A stretch of DNA of 50,352 nt from positions 1-50,352 of the forward strand of contig WQXJ01000012.1 of the NCBI GenBank assembly GCA_009784895.1, read 5' to 3'. Within the stretch, counting starts at the first letter, position 1; every line of letters starts with the position of its first letter. Positions 7,353 through 13,189 of this stretch are shown here, one piece after another. The notes under the pieces are model-generated. The model did not search any database. It worked only from the letters and a program-made list of their open reading frames with translations, and was not told where the DNA came from. Source of the DNA: Micrococcales bacterium. GTDB lineage: Bacteria; Actinomycetota; Actinomycetes; Actinomycetales; WQXJ01. A program made the translations under genes and the position numbers.

Positions 7353-8165
7353 ATGGTCAATATTCCTATTTCAGACAACTACAGGCGATTCAGCAAAGCG
7401 GCCTCAGCTGCTGGGGTCGAATTGTCGGCAGAACTCGCCGAGACCGTCAAGTTCGCCCACCAGGTTTATCGTCGGGCGGGCCGTGACTTGAAGGCATCAA
7501 AAAGTAGTGCCGTAGGCGCATATCTTGAGGCGTGCCGTCAGTGCCCAGACCAGCCGATTAGCCACCAGCCGCTACAAGAAGCCGTGTTGCAGGCCGCAGC
7601 TGAACAGTACGCCGAGTCAGCGGCATGGCGCGCCTGGACAGCCGTCAAAGAGACCGCTACCCAAGAGTTCGACAAAATAACCGAGGTCTGGCGCCCCGGT
7701 TTTCGCAAGTTGGCAACCACCCTGACCAAAACGATGACCGCCCTGGCACTGCCGGACCTTGACGAACGGCACATGGCACAAGTCCTATCGCAAGGTGGCC
7801 GTGCCGCCGCAGCGTGGAACGAAGCCCACGAAGCGGCGGCCCAGCTTGAAATGGTTGGCCTGGCTTGGATGGCCCTAGCCGAATTCGTTGGACGCGAAGC
7901 CGAGGCCGCCCAAAACTGGAACCTATACGGCATGCCGCGCGAACGCATGGTCAAAGTCAAGTACCTGCCGCTGTGGGGAGTAGACGCTCCCACTGAAACG
8001 TGGGACGCAGCAGTCAGAGCCGCTAACAAAGCCAACCGACGGGTCGGCGTTGATGAACTGGCCGGGGCCGGCGCGACGTTGAAGCTAGCGACTTGGGCCG
8101 AATATGAGGCCCGCGCCCGCGACTACATTTACCCACCGACAGAAGACACGAAAGACGTGGCCTGA
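7353..8165 (+). CDS. Unrecognised 270-residue helical protein of the element
   Basis: A 270-residue Ala-rich, largely helical soluble protein. It begins MVNIPISDNYRRFSKAAS and has charged helices throughout (FAHQVYRRAGRDLKASK, AWRAWTAVKETATQEFDK). The central WNEAHEAAAQLEMVGLAWMALAEF helix is amphipathic, and the end reads TWAEYEARARDYIYPP. No nucleotide-binding loop, zinc motif, signal peptide or membrane segment is visible. A good AGGAGA site lies before the ATG. It is followed by a 17-bp stem-loop. In a satellite, this position could hold a helper-interference or capsid-size protein, but nothing in the sequence proves it. Confidence 0.7.
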   Translation: MVNIPISDNYRRFSKAASAAGVELSAELAETVKFAHQVYRRAGRDLKASKSSAVGAYLEACRQCPDQPISHQPLQEAVLQAAAEQYAESAAWRAWTAVKETATQEFDKITEVWRPGFRKLATTLTKTMTALALPDLDERHMAQVLSQGGRAAAAWNEAHEAAAQLEMVGLAWMALAEFVGREAEAAQNWNLYGMPRERMVKVKYLPLWGVDAPTETWDAAVRAANKANRRVGVDELAGAGATLKLATWAEYEARARDYIYPPTEDTKDVA

Positions 8166-8178
8166 CCCCGCGCACCTG

Positions 8179-8224
8179 CGATAGGCGTCATTGGCTCCTA
8201 ACTCAGGGCCAGTGGCGCCTATCG
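8179..8224 (+). terminator. 17-bp stem-loop after the 7353-8165 gene
   Basis: CGATAGGCGTCATTGGC (8179-8195) pairs with GCCAGTGGCGCCTATCG (8208-8224) over all 17 positions, two of them G-U. The loop is 12 bases. No T tract follows. It lies 14 bases after the gene stop and five bases before a TAGGA ribosome site for the next gene, so it could terminate, attenuate, or protect RNA ends. Confidence 0.6.
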
Positions 8225-8241
8225 GCGCGTAGGATCAAATC

Positions 8242-8568
8242 GTGCGAAAGGCCCCGGCATGCGCCCAATCCTCGCCCATCCCAGAGCCACCAATGGTTCA
8301 AGTTGCCTACTACAACTACGGCGACCCGGTGCCGGACGTTCGCCGCTACACCGGGGAAGGCTGGGTCTACTACTGGACGCTACCTTTCCCGCCCAGGGTT
8401 GGGATGCGAGTGATAGTGCCAGCCGTAGGCGCGCGAAAAGCTGCCGTGATAGTCGGTATCGGACCCCCCGCGCGTGACCTGAGAGGAATCAAAATTCAAA
8501 GACCCAAAAGGGGTCAAATTTCAGAGACCGTTGACACCTCCAAGCGGAAAAGACACAAGCGCGCCTAG
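8242..8568 (+). CDS. Small protein resembling the PriA N-terminal DNA-binding domain
   Basis: The protein has 108 residues from GTG 8242, or 91 from ATG 8293. TAGGA lies nine bases before the GTG, which is why the longer form is used. The core reads VQVAYYNYGDPVPDVRRYTG, WVYYWTLPFPPRVGMRVIVP and ARKAAVIVGIG. The pattern of strand, aromatic pair, VGxxVxVP and AxVVxIG is like the 3'-DNA-binding beta-barrel at the start of PriA helicases and similar small phage proteins. There is no helicase part. The C-terminus is basic (RPKRGQ, KRKRHKRA), fitting nucleic-acid binding. This is a resemblance by eye, not a proven relation. Confidence 0.55.
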   Translation: MRKAPACAQSSPIPEPPMVQVAYYNYGDPVPDVRRYTGEGWVYYWTLPFPPRVGMRVIVPAVGARKAAVIVGIGPPARDLRGIKIQRPKRGQISETVDTSKRKRHKRA

Positions 8569-8618
8569 GACTACCGGCGCCAAAAGCTCACCGAGTATCC
8601 CGGGTCGGCGTCTGGCGC

Positions 8619-9233
8619 TTAGACAGATCGCAGACCGCCCCGTGGATCCTTGCGCGCGACGGTATGAGCCTTAGCCCGATCTGCCTTCAACCGGCGGACC
8701 TCGCCCCGCTCGGTAGCCTCGCCAGCCCGCTCAGTTTCGATACGCAACCGCATTAGCGCCAACGGGGACAACCCAAGCCTGTCTTCCAACTGGCGACACT
8801 CAGACTGTGCCGACATGTCACCACTCTCAGCCCGCAACAGCAGCCGACAATACCTAGCCACCACCCGCTCAGACCCGGACTCCAGCCACAACACGGCCTG
8901 GGGGCGAGCCCAAAGCTCACGCCAAACGGCTAGCTCTGCTTCTAAGCGCTCATCGGCCACCATCTGCGCCCGGTCAACCTTCAACTGGTGACGGTTCACC
9001 GCCGCCTGGGCACTCGCCTTAGCCCGACCCTGGGCGGCGGCCAGCTTCCCATCCAACGCGGCCTGCCGGTCCAACATCACCTGTAACTCGGCCTGGGCCC
9101 GTGCCCCAGGGCCCAACGGCCAGGGCGGCGGTTCAGGCAGCCGATCATTAGCCCCCAACACGCGGAACGGGTATCGGGCAGCGTTACGACTACGCGCCCT
9201 TAGCGACGGATGCTTTGGAGCAGGACCAGGCAT
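8619..9233 (-). CDS. Probable phage terminase small subunit (TerS)
   Basis: A 204-residue protein. The start MPGPAPKHPSLRARSRNAARY followed by LPEPPPWPLGPGARA is typical of actinophage small terminases. The conserved C-terminal block is present as WRELWARPQAVLWLE, VVARYCRLLLRAE, and RQLEDRLGLSPLALMRLRIE. A charged, coiled-coil-like stretch of about 50 residues (48-100) lies between them and may be an insertion. TerS binds pac or cos DNA and sets packaging specificity for the large terminase. The HNH gene is upstream on the same strand, as in HK97-like phages. No large subunit follows; instead the next gene is convergent. AAGGTGG precedes the ATG. Confidence 0.75.
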   Translation of the reverse strand: MPGPAPKHPSLRARSRNAARYPFRVLGANDRLPEPPPWPLGPGARAQAELQVMLDRQAALDGKLAAAQGRAKASAQAAVNRHQLKVDRAQMVADERLEAELAVWRELWARPQAVLWLESGSERVVARYCRLLLRAESGDMSAQSECRQLEDRLGLSPLALMRLRIETERAGEATERGEVRRLKADRAKAHTVARKDPRGGLRSV

Positions 9234-9414
9234 AACGAACCACCTTCAAGGCTCTGGTCTGCGTTCCGATTCTACCAACCGGGACGCCGCGACCGGTGAT
9301 AGTGGCACGGTCAAACCGGCCTGGGGAACTTTGGCGCCACTTTTTCTACCTCACCCGCGGTCCTATAGGGCGCGGTTTTTTGGGGGGTGCCCCCCTATTG
9401 GGGGTGGGGGGTGG
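9234..9414 (-). other. HNH-TerS gap with dyad: candidate cos site
   Basis: This 181-base non-coding gap contains CCGCG-GT-CCTATAGG-G-CGCGG (9355-9375), an imperfect dyad built around the 8-bp palindrome CCTATAGG. T6 follows it on the plus strand. Next come runs of G and C (GGGGGG at 9382-9387, CCCCCC at 9390-9395) that can fold several ways. In HK97-type phages cos lies between the HNH gene and terS, which is this position. The dyad plus T6 could alternatively be a plus-strand intrinsic terminator. Confidence 0.45.
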
Positions 9415-9792
9415 TTAGTGGCGTAGTGTGCCGTGTGTTGCTGCGGTTTTCCGGTCGTGGCATGGTTTGCAGAGGCCTTGCCCGTGTTCGGGTGCGTTTG
9501 GGTTTTTTCCGGCGCGTTTCAGTTCGTCGCGTTCGAGTGGTGCGTGATCTGCGATTGTTGAGCGTTGTCCGCATTGGCCTTTGTGTGGGCACCAGGGGGC
9601 GGCGCATTGGCAGTAGGGGTCGCGTGCGAGAACTTGTTGCCTGAAATTCTTGTGGCCGCGTGTCTTGTATTCGCGGTTGCGGGGGCGTGATGGTGTGGGG
9701 TTGGTGTGAGTGCAGTCGGGGCAGTGTCCTGGTTTGTCGGCGAGGTTGGGGCAGTGTGGGTTGCGGCAGGGGTAGGTGGCGGGTGGGGTCAT
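9415..9792 (-). CDS. HNH endonuclease of phage packaging type
   Basis: A 125-residue protein. The N-terminal zinc knuckle uses C9, C14, C24 and C27. A basic linker (RPRNREYKTRGHKNFRQQVLARD) leads to the HNH core: DH at 82-83 (IADHAPL), Asn at 97 or 99, and C108/C111-H112 (GLCKPCHDRKTA). Additional cysteines at 61, 63, 68 and 74 resemble the second metal knuckle of phage HNH proteins. In cos phages such HNH proteins act with TerS and TerL in cleaving cos. The gene has no ribosome site and its ATG overlaps the stop of an upstream reading frame (ATGA), suggesting translational coupling. It reads on the same strand as TerS. Confidence 0.85.
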   Translation of the reverse strand: MTPPATYPCRNPHCPNLADKPGHCPDCTHTNPTPSRPRNREYKTRGHKNFRQQVLARDPYCQCAAPWCPHKGQCGQRSTIADHAPLERDELKRAGKNPNAPEHGQGLCKPCHDRKTAATHGTLRH

Positions 9793-9971
9793 GGGTGGGC
9801 CTGGGTGAGGGTGTGGGCCTTGTTGCGGATGGCTTGTTGTGCTTTGTTGGTGTGGTCTTTGTCGGTGCAGTCTAGGCAGGCCCAGGCGACTAGGTAGATG
9901 GTGGGGTCACGTGGGAGGTAGTGCCATGTGGTCTGTCCGTGGGGGTGGCCTGGTGGGGGTGGGGCTGGCCC
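9789..9971 (-). pseudogene. Coding-like frame without a start codon, upstream of HNH
   Basis: This frame runs between a TAG (9974-9972) and a TGA that overlaps the HNH ATG. It reads GQTTWHYLPRDPTIYLVAWA, then CLDCTDKDHTNKAQQAIRNK, ending LTQAHP. The composition is protein-like, with a CxxC, and the 4-base overlap with HNH is typical of real genes. No ATG, GTG or TTG is available, and the 5' part is a C-rich tract where a frameshift is easy. It is either a broken gene or one whose frame is lost in the C tract. The remainder of 9972-10182 holds a short tandem repeat and a hairpin. Confidence 0.4.
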
Positions 9972-10014
9972 CTACTCCTGGGGGCCGGGGGTTGTCTGTT
10001 GGTGCGTGTGGTTG

Positions 10015-10070
10015 GTTGCTGCTGGTCTCTTTGGTAGTTGCTGCTGGTCTCTTTGGTAGTTGCTGCTGGC
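10015..10070. repeat. 22-bp tandem repeat, 2.5 copies
   Basis: GTTGCTGCTGGTCTCTTTGG followed by TA occurs at 10015-10036 and 10037-10058 without change, and a third copy is cut at 10070. It lies in non-coding DNA between the HNH-TerS pair and the regulator operon. Confidence 0.9.
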
Positions 10071-10126
10071 CCTGGGGGTGTGTGGGTCTGCCTACCAGGG
10101 CAGGGCCTTAGGTGCTGGGAAGGGTA

Positions 10127-10165
10127 GGCCCCCAGGGTGGGTTGGTGTCCCGCGCCCTGGGGGCC
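10127..10165 (-). terminator. Hairpin after the regulator operon
   Basis: A perfect 11-bp inverted repeat, GGCCCCCAGGG (10127-10137) and CCCTGGGGGCC (10155-10165), has a 17-base loop. It lies 18 bases beyond the stop of the leftward regulator gene ending at 10183. There is no T tract, which is common for actinobacterial terminators. Confidence 0.55.
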
Positions 10166-10182
10166 TGTGTCTGTGGTGCGTG

Positions 10183-10917
10183 TTAGACCGCTACCAGGTC
10201 CGACACGTGGGCCCCGATGGCGTCGGCCACGCGCCACAGCTCGCTAATCCCAAAGTCGGAGTGGCCGGCAAGTTTCCGGGACAAGGTCACGCAGGGGATA
10301 CCTGTCTTTTCGGCAACCTGGCGGCGTGACAAGCCGCTTGCCCGGAGCGCGTCGCGTGTCTTGCCGGCGATCACGGCTCTCAGGGCTGGGGCGTCGAGGT
10401 TGGCGGGTGACTTGTGTTTGCGCGCCTTGGCTGCGCGGGCCCTCAGTTCGGCCCGTGTGGCGGTGATAAGCAGCGTGATTGCGTTGTCGGTCTCCGAGTC
10501 AATGTTGCTGTTATCCAACAAGCAAACCAACGCCTCTTGTAGGGCGTTGAGTTGACCGGCGTCCAGGTCAATAGTGGCGACGGTTGGCCCGGATTCGTAA
10601 TCGCCTGAGTCGAGGTGGGCTTCCTCCATGGTCGACCAGTTGAGGCCGAATTGATTGCAGATCTGTTCCTTGTCGCCCGGTCCCATCATGTCATCAGGGC
10701 TCCACCATTCGGCTTGGTTGGCGAGGAGGCGCGACGCTGAGTCATTGTCAATTAGGAGGATATCCGCCAACCATTTCGGGGTGATTGGTTTGCCCATTAG
10801 TTTGGTCGCATATTTGAGGTTGGCTGTGAATAGGTGGTCTCGCCAGTAGTAGTCGGTGCTATTGGGACGTGTGCCCCTCACTTGGTCGGTTTGCGGTGCC
10901 AACGCGGTGCCGGTCAT
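10183..10917 (-). CDS. HTH protein with C-terminal XRE-type domain
   Basis: A 244-residue protein. The C-terminal 60 residues form an XRE-type helix-turn-helix: TRDALRASGLSRRQVAEKTG, then IPCVTLSRKLAGHSDF and LWRVADAIG. The N-terminal two-thirds include FTANLKYATKLMGKPITPKW and LLANQAEWWSPDDMMGPGDK and resemble the partner region of phage-type regulators that begin with a start-of-domain helix bundle, but I do not recognise a family. The start at 10917 is chosen because its ATG overlaps the TGA of the preceding gene (ATGA). It is the third gene of the leftward regulator operon and is followed by a hairpin. A lysogeny or satellite-control role is inferred. Confidence 0.7.
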   Translation of the reverse strand: MTGTALAPQTDQVRGTRPNSTDYYWRDHLFTANLKYATKLMGKPITPKWLADILLIDNDSASRLLANQAEWWSPDDMMGPGDKEQICNQFGLNWSTMEEAHLDSGDYESGPTVATIDLDAGQLNALQEALVCLLDNSNIDSETDNAITLLITATRAELRARAAKARKHKSPANLDAPALRAVIAGKTRDALRASGLSRRQVAEKTGIPCVTLSRKLAGHSDFGISELWRVADAIGAHVSDLVAV

Positions 10918-11174
10918 GACATGGCCCCCACGGTGTCGAGGGACCGGACCCATGCAGACAGGTCATCGGCGAGGATCAGGTATCTGCCGGATTTGCCGGT
11001 GCTGCTTGGCTGATGCACGCACGGCAGGGGTGGCCAGCCTGTCTCGGTGTTGACTGCCCCAGCCCGGTAGGCGTGGCAAGCGCGGCGGATGGTGGAGACG
11101 CTGAGGCAAGTGGCGGTGGCAGCACCTGGCAGGGTGTAAGAAATCTGGCTTAGATTGGTCTTTGTGTTGGTCAT
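10914..11174 (-). CDS. Small HTH_17/AlpA-like DNA-binding protein
   Basis: An 86-residue protein with the excisionase-type layout: YTLPGAATATCLSVSTIRRA for the helices, a short Gly/Pro region with one CVHQP turn, then GKSGRYLILADDLSAWVRSL for the wing and last helix. Proteins of this type act as excisionases or activators in islands. It starts and ends with ATGA overlaps, joined to the XRE gene upstream and the larger HTH gene downstream, so the three genes should be translated together. It is a second Xis candidate, in addition to the protein at 4597. Confidence 0.7.
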   Translation of the reverse strand: MTNTKTNLSQISYTLPGAATATCLSVSTIRRACHAYRAGAVNTETGWPPLPCVHQPSSTGKSGRYLILADDLSAWVRSLDTVGAMS

Positions 11175-11467
11175 GGGTTCTGTCCTTTGCTTGGTTGGTT
11201 GACTGCCCAGGTGTCGGGCGCAGCATTGACCGCCTCGCCCGCGAGCAAGTAGTCGGGATCCACTCCCAGGGCGTGGCCGATGCTCTCCAGCTCGTTTGTG
11301 TCAAATGGCCGCAGCGCTCGCAGCTTGTATGACAGCGATGCCTTTGGCAGTCCGGTAGCGGCGGCCAGCCCTCCAAGTGAGCGGCTGGCGTGGGCCATGG
11401 CTTCATTGACGCGGCGGGCCACTGCCTGCCGTAGCGTCTCGGTGGGGGTTGTAGTTGCGGTGGTCAT
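11171..11467 (-). CDS. XRE-family transcriptional regulator, first gene of the leftward operon
   Basis: A 98-residue protein with a classic helix-turn-helix: LRQAVARRVNEAMAHASRSL, GGLAAATGLPKASLSYKLRA, then FDTNELESIGHALGVDPDYLL. GGAAGGA lies eight bases before the ATG. In the circular element it would be the first gene on one side of attP, divergent from integrase, the usual place of the master repressor of phages and islands. It has no peptidase or signal domain, so induction would need a partner or anti-repressor. Confidence 0.8.
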   Translation of the reverse strand: MTTATTTPTETLRQAVARRVNEAMAHASRSLGGLAAATGLPKASLSYKLRALRPFDTNELESIGHALGVDPDYLLAGEAVNAAPDTWAVNQPSKGQNP

Positions 11468-11775
11468 ATGGGTTTCCTTCCAGAGTTGTAGGGGTTGGTT
11501 TCCTCGGGTGGTTACCTACGCCGGCCACGATGGGGGTTTTCGGTCTGTGAGTACTCTTGGATTGTCGCCACAGCGCTTGCTGCCGAATCGGCGAGGACGC
11601 TGAGGCATTGACCCGGTTGCGGGCCTGACAGCAGGTTCCCAGGTGTTGTGTCGGGCGGGACATGGCCGGGTTAGGATAAGTATTGCGGGCGTCGATTCTG
11701 GCTCCTTGGCTTCTGTTAGTTTTGCACGTACATTGCACGGGCGGGGGCCCTAGGGCCTTGACCTGGTGGCCGTGG
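11468..11775. other. Right-end non-coding region of the element
   Basis: These 308 bases hold no gene. They must contain the promoter of the leftward regulator operon; no clear minus 35/minus 10 pair stands out. The right integrase arm sites lie at 11722-11739, 37 bases before attR. Confidence 0.6.
11722..11739 (+). promoter_or_regulatory. Right-arm integrase binding sites (candidate)
   Basis: TTGCACG occurs at 11722-11728 and 11733-11739, again with 11-bp spacing and in the same orientation as the left-end trio at 2938-2966. Sharing of word, phase and orientation at both ends of the element supports arm-type integrase sites. Confidence 0.6.
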
Positions 11776-11835
11776 CTGACTGTAAATCAGACGCGGAATC
11801 GCTTCGGGAGTTCGAATCTCTCACCCGCCACCAGG
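11776..11835 (+). repeat. attR core direct repeat (60 bp)
   Basis: An exact copy of 2784-2843, containing the tRNA-Tyr anticodon arm to CCA. The 5' acceptor and D arm are absent, so it is not a second tRNA gene. Host DNA resumes at 11836. Confidence 0.95.
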
Positions 11836-11868
11836 AGGAGGGCCGAGCGAAAGACAGCTCGGTGGCGG

Positions 11869-12432
11869 CTAGTCTCCCATGCGATTGAAGGCATTTCGCA
11901 CCTTGATCACGATGCTGGGCGCGACGGTGGCGATCGACGCGCACGCGCTGAGGGCGCCAAGACCACTTTTCCCAGACAGAGTGAGCCACACGAAGGCCAC
12001 CAAAAATGCGAAAGGCACCAGTCCCTGCAAGACAGTCATAATCAAGAACGCCAGGGACGTTGCCTTGGATTCTAGTGCCTGGCCAGCGATGCGGGACGCC
12101 AGGTCGCTCTCGGCCATGCGCAGAATCCTGTCCGCGCTACCAGGTAATGCGTGATCGTAGGCCGCAAAGTCTTCGGGCGGAGGCAGCGGGCCAGATCGGA
12201 AAACCTCTGCCGTTGCGTGCTGGACCACTAGGCCTGGGTGGGTTCCCGCCTCATCGCTGTCCTCATCGACTCGCCCACCTGCTGCCAAGAGTCCCTCGTC
12301 AGGTTGTTTCTTCGGCTGTTGGGTCCTGCCTGCGTGTCGCGGAACGTCTGGAATGTGGTCTCCGGGTCCGTCGCCATCTGGGCGCTCGCCTTGAGTGCTC
12401 GCTGGATCGCTTGGCCGGTGCTCATGTGTCAA
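11869..12432 (-). CDS. DUF2335 family membrane protein
   Basis: A 187-residue reading frame. The recognised part is FRSGPLPPPEDFAAYDHALP then GSADRILRMAESD, the DUF2335 signature, followed by a helix and two membrane segments (LAFLIMTVLQGLVPFAFLVA and a second with ASIATVAPSIVI). The function of the family is unknown, and it is often near mobile DNA. The N-terminal 60 residues are low-complexity and uncertain. A TTG at 12432 has GAGGA at good spacing, while an ATG at 12425 opens another frame (MSTGQAIQRALKASAQ) that looks more natural but stops at 12228, so a frameshift is possible. It lies just outside attR. Confidence 0.65.
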   Translation of the reverse strand: MTHEHRPSDPASTQGERPDGDGPGDHIPDVPRHAGRTQQPKKQPDEGLLAAGGRVDEDSDEAGTHPGLVVQHATAEVFRSGPLPPPEDFAAYDHALPGSADRILRMAESDLASRIAGQALESKATSLAFLIMTVLQGLVPFAFLVAFVWLTLSGKSGLGALSACASIATVAPSIVIKVRNAFNRMGD

Positions 12433-12973
12433 TTCTATTCCTCTGTGGTTCTACTGTGCCATTCGATGCGTTCCGCTGGGGCTATCTGGGGCCGGTAATG
12501 GTCCAACCGTATTCTCCGACGACGCGGCCACGCGTCAAGCTGCCCTGTCTCTCCACATCTTGAACAGCCGGGCTGTTAGGTCGGACTGTCTTGCATATCT
12601 GCCGTTGGCATATGCCTCCAATGCCACACCTCAGAGGAAGAAGTCGCGGTGTCAGCATCGAGCCGTGACTTCCTGCCGTCCTCGGGGACTGGCGGGATTT
12701 TTTCACTTTGGAGTCTTGCCTGACACAGCTGACCCGGTTTGCTGCTGCGCCTGGCACACTCAATCCCGATGACTGTTTGGGGAGTCAATCAAAGCCAGAG
12801 TGACCTGGGCGTTTACCAGGGCGATTGTGCAAAACGTGGCAACGAGTCTCAGGCTGTGTGCCAGGCGCAACAACCAACGCCGGGCAGCCAGGTAGCTGGC
12901 TGACTGGTTTGAGGCTTGGCCAGGGGCCAACGTTTTCCGCGGCATGGCAAGGTCGTGTACTCTCTGGGAGGCT
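12433..12973. other. Gene-less region before the tRNA pair
   Basis: No convincing gene is found in 541 bases. An intrinsic terminator pointing rightward lies at 12672-12703, with no recognisable gene before it. A 14-bp inverted repeat, TGCGCCTGGCACAC (12746-12759) and GTGTGCCAGGCGCA (12856-12869), extends imperfectly to about 19 bp and encloses 96 bases. The promoter of the tRNA cluster should lie near the end. Confidence 0.5.
12672..12703 (+). terminator. Rho-independent terminator without an obvious gene
   Basis: CCTGCCGTCC (12672-12681) pairs with GGACTGGCGGG (12686-12696) with one bulged T. The loop is TCGG, and ATTTTTT follows. It points rightward, but no protein-like frame precedes it on this strand. 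Confidence 0.7.
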
Positions 12974-13046
12974 GCCCCGATAGCTCAGTCGGCAGAGCGT
13001 CTCCATGGTAAGGAGAAGGTCAAGGGTTCGATTCCCTTTCGGGGCT
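12974..13046 (+). tRNA. tRNA-Thr (GGT)
   Basis: GCCCCGA (12974-12980) pairs with TCGGGGC (13039-13045), followed by discriminator T and encoded CCA. The anticodon arm TCTCC-ATGGTAA-GGAGA gives anticodon GGT. It is the first of a tRNA pair preceding rpmG, as in many actinobacteria. Confidence 0.95.
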
Positions 13047-13066
13047 CCACGCGCGTCAGCGCACCG

Positions 13067-13140
13067 GGCGGGGTAGCTCAGACGGTTAGAGCGCACGACT
13101 CATAATCGTGAGGTCGGGGGTTCGATCCCCCCTCCCGCTA
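13067..13140 (+). tRNA. tRNA-Met (CAT), elongator type
   Basis: The acceptor GGCGGGG (13067-13073) pairs with TCCCGCT-side bases using two G-U pairs. The discriminator is A and CCA is encoded (13141-13143). The anticodon arm CACGA-CTCATAA-TCGTG gives CAT. The arm lacks the three G-C pairs of initiator tRNA, so it is read as elongator. Confidence 0.93.
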
Positions 13141-13189
13141 CCAGGGGGCCTGCCAACCAGCAGGCGGCGAACAGAAGGAGAGCAGAGAC

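Larger units (their letters stand above)
2784..11835. mobile_element. Integrated element in tRNA-Tyr, probable phage satellite (about 9.0 kb)
   Basis: A perfect 60-bp direct repeat bounds the segment, with a tyrosine integrase next to the intact tRNA. One repeat plus cargo is 8,992 bp. Rightward genes are integrase, Xis-like HTH, DUF3631 ATPase and four unknowns. Leftward genes are three HTH regulators, an HNH endonuclease and a probable terminase small subunit. No large terminase, portal, protease, capsid, tail or lysis gene is present. In the circular form, attP would lie between the divergent regulator operon and integrase. Gene content resembles phage-inducible chromosomal islands: integrase, excisionase, replication ATPase and TerS without structural genes. 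A heavily deleted prophage could look similar, but the tidy layout and intact ends argue against decay. Confidence 0.85.

Noticed and set aside
9382-9395. GGGGGG-TG-CCCCCC as an intrinsic terminator
   Set aside because: The T tract lies before it, not after, on the plus strand, and the minus strand has A's after it. It is discussed with the cos candidate instead.
9387-10111. Forward Val/Gly/Arg-rich reading frames opposite HNH
   Set aside because: They are shadows of the HNH gene and the G-rich spacer, without ribosome sites or recognisable content.
11776-11835. A second tRNA-Tyr gene
   Set aside because: Only the 3' 60 bases are present; the 5' acceptor strand and D arm are missing, so it is attR.
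11869-12432. DUF2335 gene as part of the satellite
   Set aside because: It lies outside attR, so it is not inside the 60-bp-bounded element, though it may belong to older mobile DNA.
12395-12772. A 125-residue forward frame before and across the orphan terminator
   Set aside because: Cys/Arg-rich and not protein-like, and the terminator lies inside it.
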